Assembly: GCA_947498645.1 (NCBI GenBank) | Contig: CANMKS010000001.1 | Coordinates: 2,332,032-2,396,031, forward strand | DNA length: 64,000 nucleotides | Origin: an uncultured Paracoccaceae bacterium | GTDB taxonomy: Bacteria; Pseudomonadota; Alphaproteobacteria; Rhodobacterales; Rhodobacteraceae | Reading direction: 5' to 3' | In this document: positions 1 to 10,321 of the stretch, piece by piece | How positions within the stretch are numbered: position 1 is the stretch's first letter | Layout: each line of letters starts with the position of its first letter | Position numbers and translations under genes: made by a program | The notes under the pieces: generated by a model | What the model saw: only the letters and a program-made list of their open reading frames with translations | Told to the model about the DNA's origin: nothing | The model's database searches: none

Positions 1-1856
1 CCAAAGATCGACACGACGGTAAAGACAACTGCCCCAACCGTCACCAGCGGCATGATCGGGTTGCCGGCGATGAAATGCATGAAATAGCCGAATGGTGTGC
101 GGCGGTAACCTGCTTTGATCTGCCGCTGTTTCCGTTCGATCCGAGCGGCCCCCATTGTGATCGACAAGAGGAAGGCGCCGCCAAGGAACATGACCATACC
201 GGGAAGCGAGTCAAAGAACCCGCCTGTCTGCACGGCTTCTCCTGACAGATAGCCGGGGTTCAGCGTGAGCATTGCGCCGGTAAACACCACCATCATTGCC
301 GGAAACACCAATACTGCGCGAACAACCCAAGGCAGACGCGCGCGCAGCGCATCCGATGCGTTCCCGAACATCCGGCTCATCCGACCGGTCACGCCGCCCA
401 TGACGGGCAGGTAGATCAGCGCGACCACAAGCGACGCGGACAGCACGAAAATCAGCGTGACTGGCAGCATCCCCATGAACTGCCCCGGCACACCGGGCCA
501 GAACAACATGGGCAGAAAGGCGCAGAGCGTGGTCGCAGTGGAGGAAATGATCGGCCAGAACATCCGTTTGGCGGCTTCCACATAGGCGTGCATCGGGCCT
601 GTGCCCTCTTTGATGCGCTTGTCGGCGTATTCCACCACTACAATGGCCCCATCGACCAGCATCCCCACGGCCAAAATCAGACCGAACATGACAATGTTCG
701 AAATGGTGATTTCCATCACCGCAAGCAGCGCAAAACACAAAAGGAATGAGGTCGGGATCGCAAAACCGACAAGAAGGGCAGGGCGGGTGCCGAGTGCGGC
801 AAGCACCACGATCATCACCAGCGCGATGGCCGTCAGAACAGAGCCTTCCAACTGGCTGACCATCGAGGCCACGTTGCGGGACTGATCGTTTGAAGTGCCG
901 ACCTGAATGGCGGCCTGCAATTCCGGCGACCAGCTTGCGCGTTCATCCTCGACCACCTCTTGCACAAGGGCCGCGGTGTCGATCAGGTTATAGCCTTTGC
1001 GTTTGACGACCTGCAAAGCCACCGTGTTGACCCCATTGAAACGGGCGGTGCCTGCGCGGTCTTCAAAGGTCAGCCGGATCGTGGCCAGATCACCCAGCGT
1101 GATCACCCGGTCGCCATTGGTTTTCACCGGCAGGTTATAGACGTCCTGCGGTTCATCAAAGGACGAGGGGATCTTGACCGCAAACGTACCCTGGGCAGAT
1201 TCCACCTCACCTGCGGCAATCAGCAGGTTGTTGTTGGTCACAACGCCGATCAATTCTCCGGCGGTGACGTTATAGGCCTCAAGCCGCAACGGATCTATCA
1301 CGACCTCAAGCATCTCATCGCGCTGTCCGGCGAGGCCGGCCTCAAGCACCGCATCAAGCCCTTCAATGCGGTCTTGCAGATCTTTGGCGACCCGCAGCAG
1401 CGTGCGTTCGGGCACATCGCCCGTCAGATTGACAATGACGATCGGGAATTCAGAGAAGTTGATCTCGTTGATCGAATACTGATCGGCGCCAGAAGGAAAC
1501 TGCGCCTCTGCATTATTCATGGCCGAGCGGATATCGGCGAGGATCTTGGTTTTGTCCCAGCCAAACTCGAACTCCAATGCGACACCGGCATAGTTCTCGG
1601 CGGCTGTGGCAGACATGGTTTTCAGGCCGTCAAGGTCGGAAAGCTCTGCCTCCATCGGTTTGACAAGCAGGGTTTCGCTGTCTTCGGCAGAGATACCGGG
1701 GAAGGGAACCGACACAAAGATGGCAGGAATTTCAATGTCAGGCTCGCCCTCTTTGGGCAGGCCGACATAGGCCATACCCCCCGCCAAAAGCGAGAGGCCG
1801 ATAAAGGCAAGAACCATGCGGGCGCGCGAGGCGGCCCAGTCAACTAAACCGGTCAT
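1..1856 (-). CDS. RND efflux transporter permease, partial (3' end outside window)
   Basis: This is the inner-membrane pump of a resistance-nodulation-division efflux system and would export its substrates together with the fusion protein encoded just upstream. About 618 residues from the N terminus are visible. They show a first membrane helix after the start, a long periplasmic porter domain (about 30-325), then a cluster of hydrophobic helices. The helix-4 signature reads GMLVDGAIVVVEY, so only one Asp (residue 402) stands where AcrB has two adjacent Asp residues; single-Asp versions are known in other RND branches. The ATG overlaps the stop of the fusion-protein gene by four bases (ATGA), so the two are translationally coupled. 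The substrate cannot be read from the sequence. The frame is open to the left edge. Confidence 0.93.
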   Translation of the reverse strand, partial: MTGLVDWAASRARMVLAFIGLSLLAGGMAYVGLPKEGEPDIEIPAIFVSVPFPGISAEDSETLLVKPMEAELSDLDGLKTMSATAAENYAGVALEFEFGWDKTKILADIRSAMNNAEAQFPSGADQYSINEINFSEFPIVIVNLTGDVPERTLLRVAKDLQDRIEGLDAVLEAGLAGQRDEMLEVVIDPLRLEAYNVTAGELIGVVTNNNLLIAAGEVESAQGTFAVKIPSSFDEPQDVYNLPVKTNGDRVITLGDLATIRLTFEDRAGTARFNGVNTVALQVVKRKGYNLIDTAALVQEVVEDERASWSPELQAAIQVGTSNDQSRNVASMVSQLEGSVLTAIALVMIVVLAALGTRPALLVGFAIPTSFLLCFALLAVMEITISNIVMFGLILAVGMLVDGAIVVVEYADKRIKEGTGPMHAYVEAAKRMFWPIISSTATTLCAFLPMLFWPGVPGQFMGMLPVTLIFVLSASLVVALIYLPVMGGVTGRMSRMFGNASDALRARLPWVVRAVLVFPAMMVVFTGAMLTLNPGYLSGEAVQTGGFFDSLPGMVMFLGGAFLLSITMGAARIERKQRQIKAGYRRTPFGYFMHFIAGNPIMPLVTVGAVVFTVVSIF

Positions 1857-3094
1857 CCTTTGGCCTCTGAAAATGTCGGCGCAACCTTCACGCCGTCGAT
1901 CACGAATTCCTGCCCGACCGTGATGATATCCACCGTCTCTGGCAAATCGGTCACCCAGACGCCTTCGGCTGTATCACGCAGCAGTGTCACAGGCATGAAT
2001 TTGGCGATGTTGCCTTCGCTGACTGTCCGCACACCCAACACGCCGTCATCATCCAGTGTCAGCGACGATTGGGCGATAAGATGTGCCGTGCGCCCATCGG
2101 ACGCGATCAGGATTTCGGCGGTTTGCCCGTCGCTGATTGCCAGATCGGGGTTGTCCACTGTGACTTCCACACGGAAGGTCCGGGTCAGCTCGTCGGCACT
2201 GCGCGACCGAAAGGTGACGCGGCCTTGTACCTCTTGCCCATCCGAAAGCCGCGCGCCGGCCAAAGCGCCGACGGTCACTTTGGAGACGTCGGCTTCGGGC
2301 GCAAAACCCACCAGCTTGATCTCATCAAGCTGAATGATCGTCGCGCAGGGTGTGCCGGGTTGCATCAACGCACCCAATTCGGCGGTATCCGTTTCCAACA
2401 AGCCCGAGAAGGGCGCGCGGATCGTCAGTTTTTCAATCTCGCGTGTGGCCGAGGCCACGGCGGCCTGCGCCGATTGGATACCGGCCTGCGCCGATGCGAC
2501 AGCGGAACTGGCGCGCTGCACGCCTGCGGTTGCGGCTTCCATTGCGGCCTGTGCGCTGACAACCCGTGTTTCAGACGCAAACCCGTCTTCTGACAGGCTG
2601 CGCGCGGCGTTCAGGTTGATCTCTGCCTCGCGGACCCGCGCATTCGCCTCCAGCACGCCCGCTTCTGCCTCGGGGACGCGCCCTTGCGCTTCGGCAAGCC
2701 GTGCGCGCGCTTCTGCCAGCGAGGCCTGGCGCGTGCCGGGATCAAGGCGGCAAAGCGCGTCGCCTTCATTCACCGATGCGCCCTTGCGCAGAGGTTCTGA
2801 AATCACGAGGCCGGATGTTTCGGAGGCAACCGTGACCTGACGCGCGGCTTCTGTTCTGCCACGCAGGATTACGGCGCTGTCGATTGTTTGCGCGACAGAA
2901 TGTGTGGCGACCACACCGACGGCAGATTCGCCCGGTGTCGTAGCGCTGCTCTCTGCGGTAACTTCAGCGGTCTCTGGCGTTTGCGCATCCGCGGGGGCGG
3001 TCTGTGCAAAATCAAGCAGGCGATCACGTTCAAACACAACAAAATACAGGCCTGCAAGCACCAGGATTGCAGTAATGACCGGAATGATCTTCAT
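1853..3094 (-). CDS. RND efflux periplasmic adaptor (membrane fusion protein, HlyD/AcrA type)
   Basis: The protein has 413 residues from the ATG at 3094, which is preceded by AGAGGT at good spacing; an in-frame upstream ATG at 3184 would add 30 residues without a visible ribosome site. An N-terminal membrane anchor (about 4-20) is followed by a low-complexity linker. Next come the first lipoyl half (about 70-120, RKGASVNEGDALCRLDPG), an Ala/Glu-rich coiled-coil hairpin (about 125-235), the second lipoyl half with IRAPFSGLLE, and a beta-barrel domain. It would bridge the RND pump encoded downstream to an outer-membrane channel that is not in this window. The start region faces the yfgM-like gene across a 270-bp divergent intergenic stretch, where no regulator gene is present. 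Confidence 0.93.
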   Translation of the reverse strand: MKIIPVITAILVLAGLYFVVFERDRLLDFAQTAPADAQTPETAEVTAESSATTPGESAVGVVATHSVAQTIDSAVILRGRTEAARQVTVASETSGLVISEPLRKGASVNEGDALCRLDPGTRQASLAEARARLAEAQGRVPEAEAGVLEANARVREAEINLNAARSLSEDGFASETRVVSAQAAMEAATAGVQRASSAVASAQAGIQSAQAAVASATREIEKLTIRAPFSGLLETDTAELGALMQPGTPCATIIQLDEIKLVGFAPEADVSKVTVGALAGARLSDGQEVQGRVTFRSRSADELTRTFRVEVTVDNPDLAISDGQTAEILIASDGRTAHLIAQSSLTLDDDGVLGVRTVSEGNIAKFMPVTLLRDTAEGVWVTDLPETVDIITVGQEFVIDGVKVAPTFSEAKG

Positions 3095-3364
3095 TGTTGT
3101 GACCTCTGAACGTGCCGCAAATCGCTTTTGCCGCGCTGTGTTTCTCGATGTTGTCTTTACGTGGACCGCAAGAATGCGGATCATAATATCATACTAAACC
3201 ACTCAGTTCAGATTATAGCGAACCTTCCCTGACGGCAAGCGTCCTTTTCTGCGGTTGCGCAAGGAAACGTGATGGCATTTTTGCCTCTGCCCTTGTTCAT
3301 TGCGCCAGCTTCACGATATGAACGCCAAAAGGCGCATAATGACCTGCGAAGTGTGAGGCCCAAG

Positions 3365-4021
3365 GTGAGCAACAACGACAGTTTTATCGAGGAAGTCACC
3401 GAAGAGGTGCGGCGCGAGAAGCTATACGGCTATCTGCGCCGGTACGGCTGGATTGCCGTAGTATGTGTTCTGCTTCTGGTGGGTGGGGCGGCCTGGAACG
3501 AATATCGCAACGCGCAGGCGCGCAATGCAGCACAGGCGCTGGGCGATGCGCTTGTCGATGCGCTGAATGAAGATGCGCCAGAGGCGCGCGCGGCAGCACT
3601 GGCCGAGGTGCAGGCGGAAGGGGCCTCTGCGGCTGTTACGCTGCTGTTGCGGGCGGCCACCCAGCAAGAGGCCGGTGATGCCGCTGGTGCGGCGGCGACA
3701 TTGAATGCACTTGCTGTCGATCCCGATGCGCCAGAGATGTACCGCGATCTGGCGGCGTTCAAAGCGGCCATTCTGCCGACGGATGATGTTGAGGCCCGTA
3801 TGGCCGCGCTGGATGCCCTGTCACTGCCCGGCCAACCGTTCCGCCTGCTGGCGCTTGAGCAAAAGGCCTATCTGACGCTGGAAGGTGGCGACGTCGAAGC
3901 TGCCATCGCAATCATGCGGCAGGTCGAAGAAGATGCTGCCGTCACACGTGGCTTGCGCGAGCGTGTGCAGACGCTCATGGTGGCGCTGGGTGAACCTTCG
4001 CCCGAACCTGTGGCCCAATAA
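3365..4021 (+). CDS. YfgM-like tetratricopeptide membrane protein
   Basis: This is a single-span inner-membrane protein of 218 residues with a long periplasmic TPR-like, Ala-rich region, related to YfgM/TPR_21 proteins that associate with the Sec translocon and periplasmic chaperones. The start is taken as GTG at 3365 with GAGG six bases upstream, because homologues begin at SNNDSFIEEVTEEVRR. The longer frame from ATG 3269 adds a non-homologous tail. One membrane helix lies at about residues 30-48 (WIAVVCVLLLVGGAAW). The order yfgM-bamB-der matches the conserved order in gammaproteobacteria, which strongly supports the call. Confidence 0.85.
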   Translation: MSNNDSFIEEVTEEVRREKLYGYLRRYGWIAVVCVLLLVGGAAWNEYRNAQARNAAQALGDALVDALNEDAPEARAAALAEVQAEGASAAVTLLLRAATQQEAGDAAGAAATLNALAVDPDAPEMYRDLAAFKAAILPTDDVEARMAALDALSLPGQPFRLLALEQKAYLTLEGGDVEAAIAIMRQVEEDAAVTRGLRERVQTLMVALGEPSPEPVAQ

Positions 4022-4042
4022 AGCGCTGATTGGATCTGACCC

Positions 4043-5341
4043 GTGATTTCTAGAATACGCCTTGCCACAGTCTTGAGCATGACCCTTCTGGCAGCTTGCG
4101 GCGAAGACGACATTATCCTGCCGGGCGAGCGGTTTGATATTCGTCCGCAATCCGTCGAGGTCAACCAAGCCTTGCCGATCAATCTGCCGGCTGTTCGCAC
4201 CAATGCAGAGTGGACACACCACAATGGGTCTGCGGCCCATAGTGTCGCCCATCCAGCACTTGGCACCACGCTGCGCCCGGTGTTTGTGGCCGATATCGGC
4301 GAGGGTGACAGCAAAAGCGCGCGGATTACCTCGCACCCTGTTGTGTCCGGCGGCGTGATCTACACCGTTGATGCCCGCGCTACCGTCACGGCAACAAGCA
4401 CCTCTGGCGCGGCCTTGTGGTCGCGTGATCTGACGCCGCGCACGGACAACCCCGGTGACGCCTCTGGCGGTGGTATTTCAGTGGCGGGTGGACAGGTTTA
4501 CGTGACCACCGGTTTTGGTGAGGTGACCGCCCTTGATGCGGCCACAGGCCAAACCGTTTGGGTGCAGGATCTGGATGCGCCCGCAAATGCGTCCGCAACC
4601 GTGCGTGGCGATTTCGTCTATGTGGTGGCGCGCGACAGCATGGCCTGGGCGCTGGATGCCACAAACGGGCGCATTCGCTGGCAACAATCAGGCTCGCCAT
4701 CAACGGCGAACTTCAGCGGCGGTGCTGCACCCGCTGTTTCGGGAGAATTTGTTGTTTTCCCATTCCCATCGGGTGAAGTGCTGGCGACATACCCGCTGGG
4801 CGGTATCCCGCGCTGGACCACCGTTGTCTCTGGCGACCGTGTTGGAAGTGCTTCGGCGAACATCAATGATATCGCGGGTGATCCGGTGATCCTGGGTGAC
4901 CGTGTTTATCTGGGCAACTTTGGCGGGCGCACAGTGGCAATTGAGTTGTCCACCGGTGATCGCCTCTGGACAGCGCCCGAAGGGACTGTCAGCCCGGTCT
5001 GGCCTGTCGACAATTCCGTTTTCCTGATCAATGACATCAACGAACTGGTGCGGCTGGATCGCGCAACCGGCGATCCTGTCTGGCGCACAGCCCTGCCTGC
5101 CTTTGTGGAAGATCAACGCACCCGCCGCCAGAAACGTGTTTTCGCGCATTATGGTCCGGTCCTTGCCGGGGGGCGTCTGATTGTCACCTCATCGGACGGG
5201 TTTATCCGGCAGTTCGATCCGACCTCTGGGGCCTTGCTGGGCCAGATTGCACTGCCCGGCGGCGCAGCCTCTGGCCCTGTTGTGGCGGGCCAGACGCTCT
5301 ACGTCGTGAGCAAGTCCGGCCAACTACACGCTTTCCGTTAG
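4043..5341 (+). CDS. bamB: Outer membrane assembly lipoprotein BamB (PQQ-like beta-propeller)
   Basis: The protein has 432 residues from a GTG start. A lipoprotein signal ends in LLAAC (Cys about residue 19), so the mature protein should be lipid-anchored to the periplasmic face of the outer membrane. The rest is a repeat protein with recurrent blades such as ALDAATGQTVW, ALDATNGRIRW, IELSTGDRLW and RLDRATGDPVW, each ending in the Trp-containing motif of PQQ-type eight-bladed propellers. BamB scaffolds the BAM complex that inserts beta-barrel proteins. It lies 21 bases after the yfgM-like gene and 49 bases before der, consistent with one operon. Confidence 0.92.
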   Translation: MISRIRLATVLSMTLLAACGEDDIILPGERFDIRPQSVEVNQALPINLPAVRTNAEWTHHNGSAAHSVAHPALGTTLRPVFVADIGEGDSKSARITSHPVVSGGVIYTVDARATVTATSTSGAALWSRDLTPRTDNPGDASGGGISVAGGQVYVTTGFGEVTALDAATGQTVWVQDLDAPANASATVRGDFVYVVARDSMAWALDATNGRIRWQQSGSPSTANFSGGAAPAVSGEFVVFPFPSGEVLATYPLGGIPRWTTVVSGDRVGSASANINDIAGDPVILGDRVYLGNFGGRTVAIELSTGDRLWTAPEGTVSPVWPVDNSVFLINDINELVRLDRATGDPVWRTALPAFVEDQRTRRQKRVFAHYGPVLAGGRLIVTSSDGFIRQFDPTSGALLGQIALPGGAASGPVVAGQTLYVVSKSGQLHAFR

Positions 5342-5390
5342 GCCTGAACTGGTGTAACGCGCGGGTCCAGACCCGTCAGGAGCCGAGAAA

Positions 5391-6848
5391 ATGAGCTTTA
5401 CCCTCGCTATCGTGGGACGTCCCAATGTGGGCAAGTCCACCTTGTTCAACCGTCTGGTTGGCAAGAAGCTGGCTTTGGTCGATGACCAGCCGGGGGTCAC
5501 ACGCGATTTGCGCGAGGGTGAGGCGCGTCTGGCGGACCTGCGCTTTACCGTGATCGACAGTGCCGGTCTGGAAGAAGCCACCGACGACAGCCTGCAAGGG
5601 CGTATGCGCCGCCTGACCGAACGTGCGGTCGAGATGGCGGATGTGTGTCTCTTTATGATCGACGCGCGGGCAGGGGTGTTACCCGCCGATGAGGTCTTTG
5701 CCGATATTTTGCGCAAGAAGAATGCCAATGTGATCCTTGCGGCCAACAAGGGCGAAGGCAAAGCGGCGGATGCGACGATCCTGGAGGCCTACGCGCTGGG
5801 TCTGGGTGAGCCGATCCGCATGTCTGCCGAACATGGCGAAGGCATGGGCGAATTGCTGGACGAGCTGCGCCCGCTGGCGGATGCATTTGAAGAGCGCGCA
5901 GCGGCGGATGCGCCCGACGTTGATGTGGATGTCGGCGAGGATGACGAGGATGCCCCGCGCATCCCGACGAAAGCCAAACCCTTGCAGATTGCGGTTGTGG
6001 GCCGTCCCAACGCGGGCAAATCCACGCTGATCAACCAGATCATCGGTGAAGAGCGTTTGCTGACCGGCCCCGAGGCCGGGATCACACGCGATGCCATTTC
6101 TGTCCAGCAGGACTGGGGTGGCGTCCCGATGCGTATTTTCGATACCGCCGGGATGCGCAAGAAAGCCAAAGTGCAGGAAAAGCTGGAGAAACTGTCGGTT
6201 TCCGATGGTCTGCGCGCGGTGAAATTCGCCGAAGTTGTTGTTGTTCTGCTTGATGTCGAGATTCCCTTTGAACAGCAGGATCTGCGCATCGCCGATCTGG
6301 CAGAGCGCGAAGGCCGTGCAGTGGTCGTTGCCGTGAACAAATGGGATGTTGAGGGCGAAAAGCAAAGCAAACTCAAAGAGTTGCGCGAAAGTTTTGAGCG
6401 ACTTTTGCCGCAGTTGCGCGGCGCGCCCTTGGTGACGGTATCGGCCAAGACGGGCAAGGGGCTGGATCGTTTGCAGCAGGCGATCATGCGCGCGCATGAG
6501 GTCTGGAACCGCCGCATTTCAACCGCGAACCTGAACCGTTGGCTGATTGGTATGCTGGAACAGCACCCGCCGCCCGCACCCGGCGGCAAGCGCATCAAGA
6601 TGCGCTATATGACCCAGGTGAAGACCCGCCCGCCTGCGTTTGTGGTGATGACCTCGCATCCTGATCAGATGCCCGAAAGCTATAAACGCTATCTGATCAA
6701 TGGGTTGCGCGTCGATTTTGACATGCCCGGTACGCCGATCCGGCTCTTCCTGCGTGATCAGGGGGACAAAAACCCCTATAAGGACAAGAAGTCCTCGCAA
6801 CCATCCCGCCTGTCAAAGCACCTCAAGAAAGGGCCCGGCGTGCGCTGA
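5391..6848 (+). CDS. der: Ribosome biogenesis GTPase Der (EngA)
   Basis: The protein has 485 residues with two tandem GTPase domains and a C-terminal KH-like domain, the hallmark of Der. The first P-loop is GRPNVGKST (residues 9-17) with switch motif DSAGLEE. The second is GRPNAGKST (about 203-211) with DTAGMR and the base-recognition motif NKWD. An acidic linker ([13 protein letters not shown]) separates the two domains. Der is an essential factor in assembly of the 50S subunit. The stop lies 26 bases inside the 3' end of the convergent membrane-protein gene, so the two tails overlap. Confidence 0.98.
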   Translation: MSFTLAIVGRPNVGKSTLFNRLVGKKLALVDDQPGVTRDLREGEARLADLRFTVIDSAGLEEATDDSLQGRMRRLTERAVEMADVCLFMIDARAGVLPADEVFADILRKKNANVILAANKGEGKAADATILEAYALGLGEPIRMSAEHGEGMGELLDELRPLADAFEERAAADAPDVDVDVGEDDEDAPRIPTKAKPLQIAVVGRPNAGKSTLINQIIGEERLLTGPEAGITRDAISVQQDWGGVPMRIFDTAGMRKKAKVQEKLEKLSVSDGLRAVKFAEVVVVLLDVEIPFEQQDLRIADLAEREGRAVVVAVNKWDVEGEKQSKLKELRESFERLLPQLRGAPLVTVSAKTGKGLDRLQQAIMRAHEVWNRRISTANLNRWLIGMLEQHPPPAPGGKRIKMRYMTQVKTRPPAFVVMTSHPDQMPESYKRYLINGLRVDFDMPGTPIRLFLRDQGDKNPYKDKKSSQPSRLSKHLKKGPGVR

Positions 6849-7542
6849 GGCTTTGGCGGGTCATCAGGCCCAGCAGAATGAGGATACCAACAGCGGCCAA
6901 GGCTGATACGGTCCATTGTGCCATGCCATTGGCCACGATGATGGCGACAAGCGCCCAGATAACGGTGAGCCCATATGCCCGCGCCCGTGTCGCGATCAGC
7001 ACCGGAACGCTCAGCCCAAGTGCGCCGATGATCCCAAGATAAGCCCACCCCAACTGGTCCGTCACGATGCCATAGCCGGCCGCGGTGCTGCCCAAAGACA
7101 CGAAAGATGCCGCAGTCAGCCAGCCTGCGTAGATGCCCACAGGTACGGCAAAGAACCAGATGTCGGTTTTCGGCGCACGTAACAAGGCCAAGATCGCACC
7201 GCCTGCCATGATGAATATTGTGATCGTCGCCCAGATCGCGCTTGTGTTGGCAATGGCCAACCATGGTGTCCCGACAGCGAGGCTGACAATCAGTGCAATG
7301 CGGGCAGGGGTCCATTGGCTGTCATCGGCGCGTTTTGTGGCGCCAAACACAGCCGACACAACCAGCCACGCATAGATCAGCCCCCAGATCGCAAAGGCAT
7401 AGCCCGCAGGCTGCACCGGCGGCGCAATTTGCGGGATGGGCAGTTGATCGGCCCGAAACCCGCTGAATGGCTGCGTCAGGGCGGGTGAGATCACGAAAGT
7501 GATCGTCAGGATAAGTGTGAGATAGGCAAATTTTCTGGTCAT
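6823..7542 (-). CDS. TspO/MBR-related (tryptophan-rich sensory protein-like) membrane protein
   Basis: The protein has 239 residues from ATG 7542; the longer frame to 7752 would run into the divergent gene and is not used. It is almost entirely hydrophobic, with about seven or eight predicted helices and a conserved-looking [19 protein letters not shown] segment. That segment is reminiscent of bacterial proteins annotated as TspO-like or tryptophan-rich sensory proteins. The ligand and role are unknown. It is convergent with der (26-bp overlap) and divergent from the DUF2235 gene; the intergenic stretch contains two short palindromes. The family call is by motif resemblance only. Confidence 0.6.
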   Translation of the reverse strand: MTRKFAYLTLILTITFVISPALTQPFSGFRADQLPIPQIAPPVQPAGYAFAIWGLIYAWLVVSAVFGATKRADDSQWTPARIALIVSLAVGTPWLAIANTSAIWATITIFIMAGGAILALLRAPKTDIWFFAVPVGIYAGWLTAASFVSLGSTAAGYGIVTDQLGWAYLGIIGALGLSVPVLIATRARAYGLTVIWALVAIIVANGMAQWTVSALAAVGILILLGLMTRQSLSARRALS

Positions 7543-7563
7543 GCGGTGTAACCTAGGGCGTCT

Positions 7564-7587
7564 GGACGCGCGTCCACCCTTGGGTGG
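7564..7587. promoter_or_regulatory. Adjacent palindromes in a divergent promoter region
   Basis: A perfect 12-bp palindrome (GGACGCGCGTCC, 7564-7575) is followed at once by CCACCC-TT-GGGTGG (7574-7587). Both sit between the divergent starts at 7542 and 7657. They may bind a regulator or form a transcript hairpin upstream of the DUF2235 gene. No function is established. Confidence 0.3.
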
Positions 7588-7656
7588 GGAAAAGCCGACT
7601 TGCACGACGGATGACCCTGCGTCAGCATCGCCGCACTTCAAACGGGGACAGTTGGA

Positions 7657-8853
7657 ATGAAGCGTATTGCGATTTTTTGTGATGGCACATGGAACCGCCA
7701 TGATGCGGTTAATCCCACCAATGTCGTACGTCTGGCCCAGGCGGTCAAACATACAGCCGATGATGAGCGCAAGCAGCAGGTGTTTTATGTGCTGGGCGTC
7801 GGGGCCGGGCGCGGTTCGAACGCCGTGGCGCGCACGCTGGACCGCTTTGCAGGTGGGGCATTGGGGTGGGGGCTGATCGAGAATATTGAGGATGCCTATC
7901 GCGCCTTGGTGTTTTGCTATGAGCCGGGCGATGAGATTTTCATTTTCGGGTTTTCGCGGGGCGCTTACACCGCACGATCCCTTGCTGGTCTGCTGCGCTC
8001 TTGCGGTATCCCGCCGCGTGAAAACGTGGGCCGCATCGGCGAGGCGATCAAACGCTACAGATCACGCGCAAAGGATACCAAGCCGGATGATCCCAAGAGC
8101 TTTGAGTGGCGCCGCGATTTTGCGCCTTTCACAGCGACAAGTGAGGCAGAGTGGAACTGGCGGCAAAAAACCCGCCCCGGTTTATGCGTCAACCTGACCG
8201 TCAAATATCTGGGTGTCTGGGATACTGTGGGCGCGCTGGGTGTGCCGGGCTATTGGGCCGCGGCCCCTTTGTTTAACAAAAGGCATCAGTTTCACGATGC
8301 TGATTTGTCGCGTTCTGTGCTGTCGGCGCGTCATGCGGTGGCCATTGATGAACGCCGCAAGACCTTTCCGGCGGCCCTATGGTCGGACAAGCTTGATGAT
8401 ATGAACCGCCATGCGATGGGGTTGGATGAGGATACGACACTACACCCGGATACCCGCGAAGACTGGGCCTATCGCCAGGAATGGTTTCCCGGCGATCATG
8501 GCTCGGTGGGCGGGGGTGGTGACAGACAGGGGTTGTCGTCCTTCAGCTTTGACTGGATCGCGGAAGGAGCCCGGCGCGCGGACCTATGTATGGACACTTC
8601 CGTGCTGGAAGAGGTGCAACTGGGGCGCAATATCCGTGAGGCACTGACGAACCATTCCAATGTCGGTTTCATGACCAAGCTGATGCGGTGGAGTGCCACG
8701 GACCGCAAAGGCCCGACCCGCGTGGTTGATGTCAGCCAGACCACGCTGGACCGCGTGGCCTGTGATCCGACGTACCTGCCTAAGACGCTGGAAAACGTCC
8801 TGCCAAAGCTGCAAGAGACCATCACCAAGGACGACCTCTTGCCGCCGACCTAG
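7657..8853 (+). CDS. DUF2235 domain alpha/beta-hydrolase-like protein
   Basis: The protein has 398 residues. The N terminus [13 protein letters not shown] and the nucleophile-elbow-like [10 protein letters not shown] (GxSxG, Ser about residue 106) are typical of DUF2235. That family includes type VI secretion phospholipase effectors (Tle1-like), but most members in alphaproteobacteria are cytoplasmic and uncharacterised. No signal peptide, membrane helix, VgrG or immunity gene is present here, so an effector role is not supported. The stop overlaps the stop of convergent serS by four bases. Confidence 0.85.
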   Translation: MKRIAIFCDGTWNRHDAVNPTNVVRLAQAVKHTADDERKQQVFYVLGVGAGRGSNAVARTLDRFAGGALGWGLIENIEDAYRALVFCYEPGDEIFIFGFSRGAYTARSLAGLLRSCGIPPRENVGRIGEAIKRYRSRAKDTKPDDPKSFEWRRDFAPFTATSEAEWNWRQKTRPGLCVNLTVKYLGVWDTVGALGVPGYWAAAPLFNKRHQFHDADLSRSVLSARHAVAIDERRKTFPAALWSDKLDDMNRHAMGLDEDTTLHPDTREDWAYRQEWFPGDHGSVGGGGDRQGLSSFSFDWIAEGARRADLCMDTSVLEEVQLGRNIREALTNHSNVGFMTKLMRWSATDRKGPTRVVDVSQTTLDRVACDPTYLPKTLENVLPKLQETITKDDLLPPT

Positions 8854-10142
8854 GCCATCTGACCGTCAGCGTCGATCCGTGTCTTGCCACGCAGGTAGGG
8901 GTGCAGTGCAGCGGGCAGATCAACTGATCCGTCCTCTTGCTGGCCGTTTTCAACAACAGCGATCAGCGCGCGACCCACGGCCAGACCCGATCCGTTCAGT
9001 GTATGCACAAATTGCGGTTTGCCACCTTCGGCAGGCTTGTAACGCGCATTCATGCGGCGCGCCTGATAGTCGCCAGCAACAGAGACAGAGCTGATCTCGC
9101 GGTAGGTGTTCTGACCGGGCAACCAGACCTCGATATCGTGGGTTTTGCGCATACCGGCACCCAGATCGCCAGTGCAAAGCACAACGGTGCGATAGGGCAG
9201 TTCCAGCTTTTCAAGGATGGCCTGTGCCTGCGCCGTCATGCGGTCATGTTCCGCTGCACTGTCCTCTGGCCGGGTCACGCTGACCATCTCGACCTTTTCA
9301 AACTGGTGTTGGCGCAACATGCCGGATGTGTCACGACCTGCTGACCCGGCTTCGGAACGGAAGCACTGCGTATGAGCGACATAGCGGCGGGGCAGGTAGC
9401 TTTCCTCGATCGTCATGCCGTTGACGATGTTGGTTAATGTGACCTCGGCGGTGGGGATCAGCCACCAGCCATTGGTCGTCTGATAGCTGTCTTCGCCAAA
9501 TTTGGGCAGCTGACCCGTGCCATACATCATCTCTTCGCGCACCAGCACCGGTGTGATGGTTTCGGTCAGCCCATGTTCTTCGACATGCACATCCAGCATG
9601 AACTGTGCCAAGGCGCGATGCAGGCGGGCGACAGCGCCCGACAGCAGAACAAAGCGACTGCCGGAAAGTTTGGCCGCGGTTTCAAAATCCATGCCGGGAC
9701 GGATTGCGGGAATCTCGAAATGCTCGACCGGCGCAAAGGAAAAGTTGCGCGGGCTGCCGTGGCGGTGGATTTCGACATTGTCATCTTCGTCGTCGCCATC
9801 GGGGATGCTGTCATCCGGCAGGTTTGGGATGCCCATCAAAAGATCCGTCAGGGCGGCGTCTTCGGCCTTGGCTTCTTCATTCAGCTTGGCGATTTCGGCT
9901 TTCTTCTCGCCGACGAGCGCACGCAGGCGTTCGAATTCTGCCTCATCACCACGGCCCTTGGCGGCACCCACTTCTTTGGCGGCTTTGTTGGCCTCGGCCT
10001 GTGCGGTTTCGGCGGCAAGAATTTTGGCGCGGCGGGCTTCATCCATGGCCAGGATCTGCGAGGATGCCGGCGCAATCCCACGACGAGACAAAGCCGCATC
10101 AAAGCGGTCAGGGTTGTCACGGATGGTGCGAATATCATGCAT
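8850..10142 (-). CDS. serS: Seryl-tRNA synthetase
   Basis: This is a class II aminoacyl-tRNA synthetase that charges tRNA-Ser and tRNA-Sec. The 430 residues have the expected layout. An N-terminal antiparallel coiled coil spans about 30-100 (rich in Ala, Glu and Lys). Motif 2 is [15 protein letters not shown] followed by HQFEKVE. Motif 3 is [14 protein letters not shown]. The length is normal for bacteria. It is transcribed towards the DUF2235 gene and has a 179-bp upstream region shared with the divergent outer-membrane protein gene. Confidence 0.98.
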   Translation of the reverse strand: MHDIRTIRDNPDRFDAALSRRGIAPASSQILAMDEARRAKILAAETAQAEANKAAKEVGAAKGRGDEAEFERLRALVGEKKAEIAKLNEEAKAEDAALTDLLMGIPNLPDDSIPDGDDEDDNVEIHRHGSPRNFSFAPVEHFEIPAIRPGMDFETAAKLSGSRFVLLSGAVARLHRALAQFMLDVHVEEHGLTETITPVLVREEMMYGTGQLPKFGEDSYQTTNGWWLIPTAEVTLTNIVNGMTIEESYLPRRYVAHTQCFRSEAGSAGRDTSGMLRQHQFEKVEMVSVTRPEDSAAEHDRMTAQAQAILEKLELPYRTVVLCTGDLGAGMRKTHDIEVWLPGQNTYREISSVSVAGDYQARRMNARYKPAEGGKPQFVHTLNGSGLAVGRALIAVVENGQQEDGSVDLPAALHPYLRGKTRIDADGQMA

Positions 10143-10321
10143 AGCATCGGTCCTTGGATGAAGTTTCAGTGTCGGTCATATGCCTGATTGTGGGGGGCAA
10201 GTGAAGGCGGGAAAAAGACAGGGCGCAGGGTAAGGATTACCTGACGGCGCATTTGGCAGGAAATATGCCATCATCGCGCCATTCAGAGCAGTTGCTCAAA
10301 CAATTTTCAGAAAGGTATTTC

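Noticed and set aside
960-1847. Long plus-strand open frame opposite the RND gene
   Set aside because: It is the antisense shadow of the pump gene; the minus strand has clear RND motifs and the ATGA coupling.
7657-8853. DUF2235 protein as a type VI secretion effector
   Set aside because: No VgrG, PAAR, adaptor or immunity gene is nearby and there is no secretion signal.
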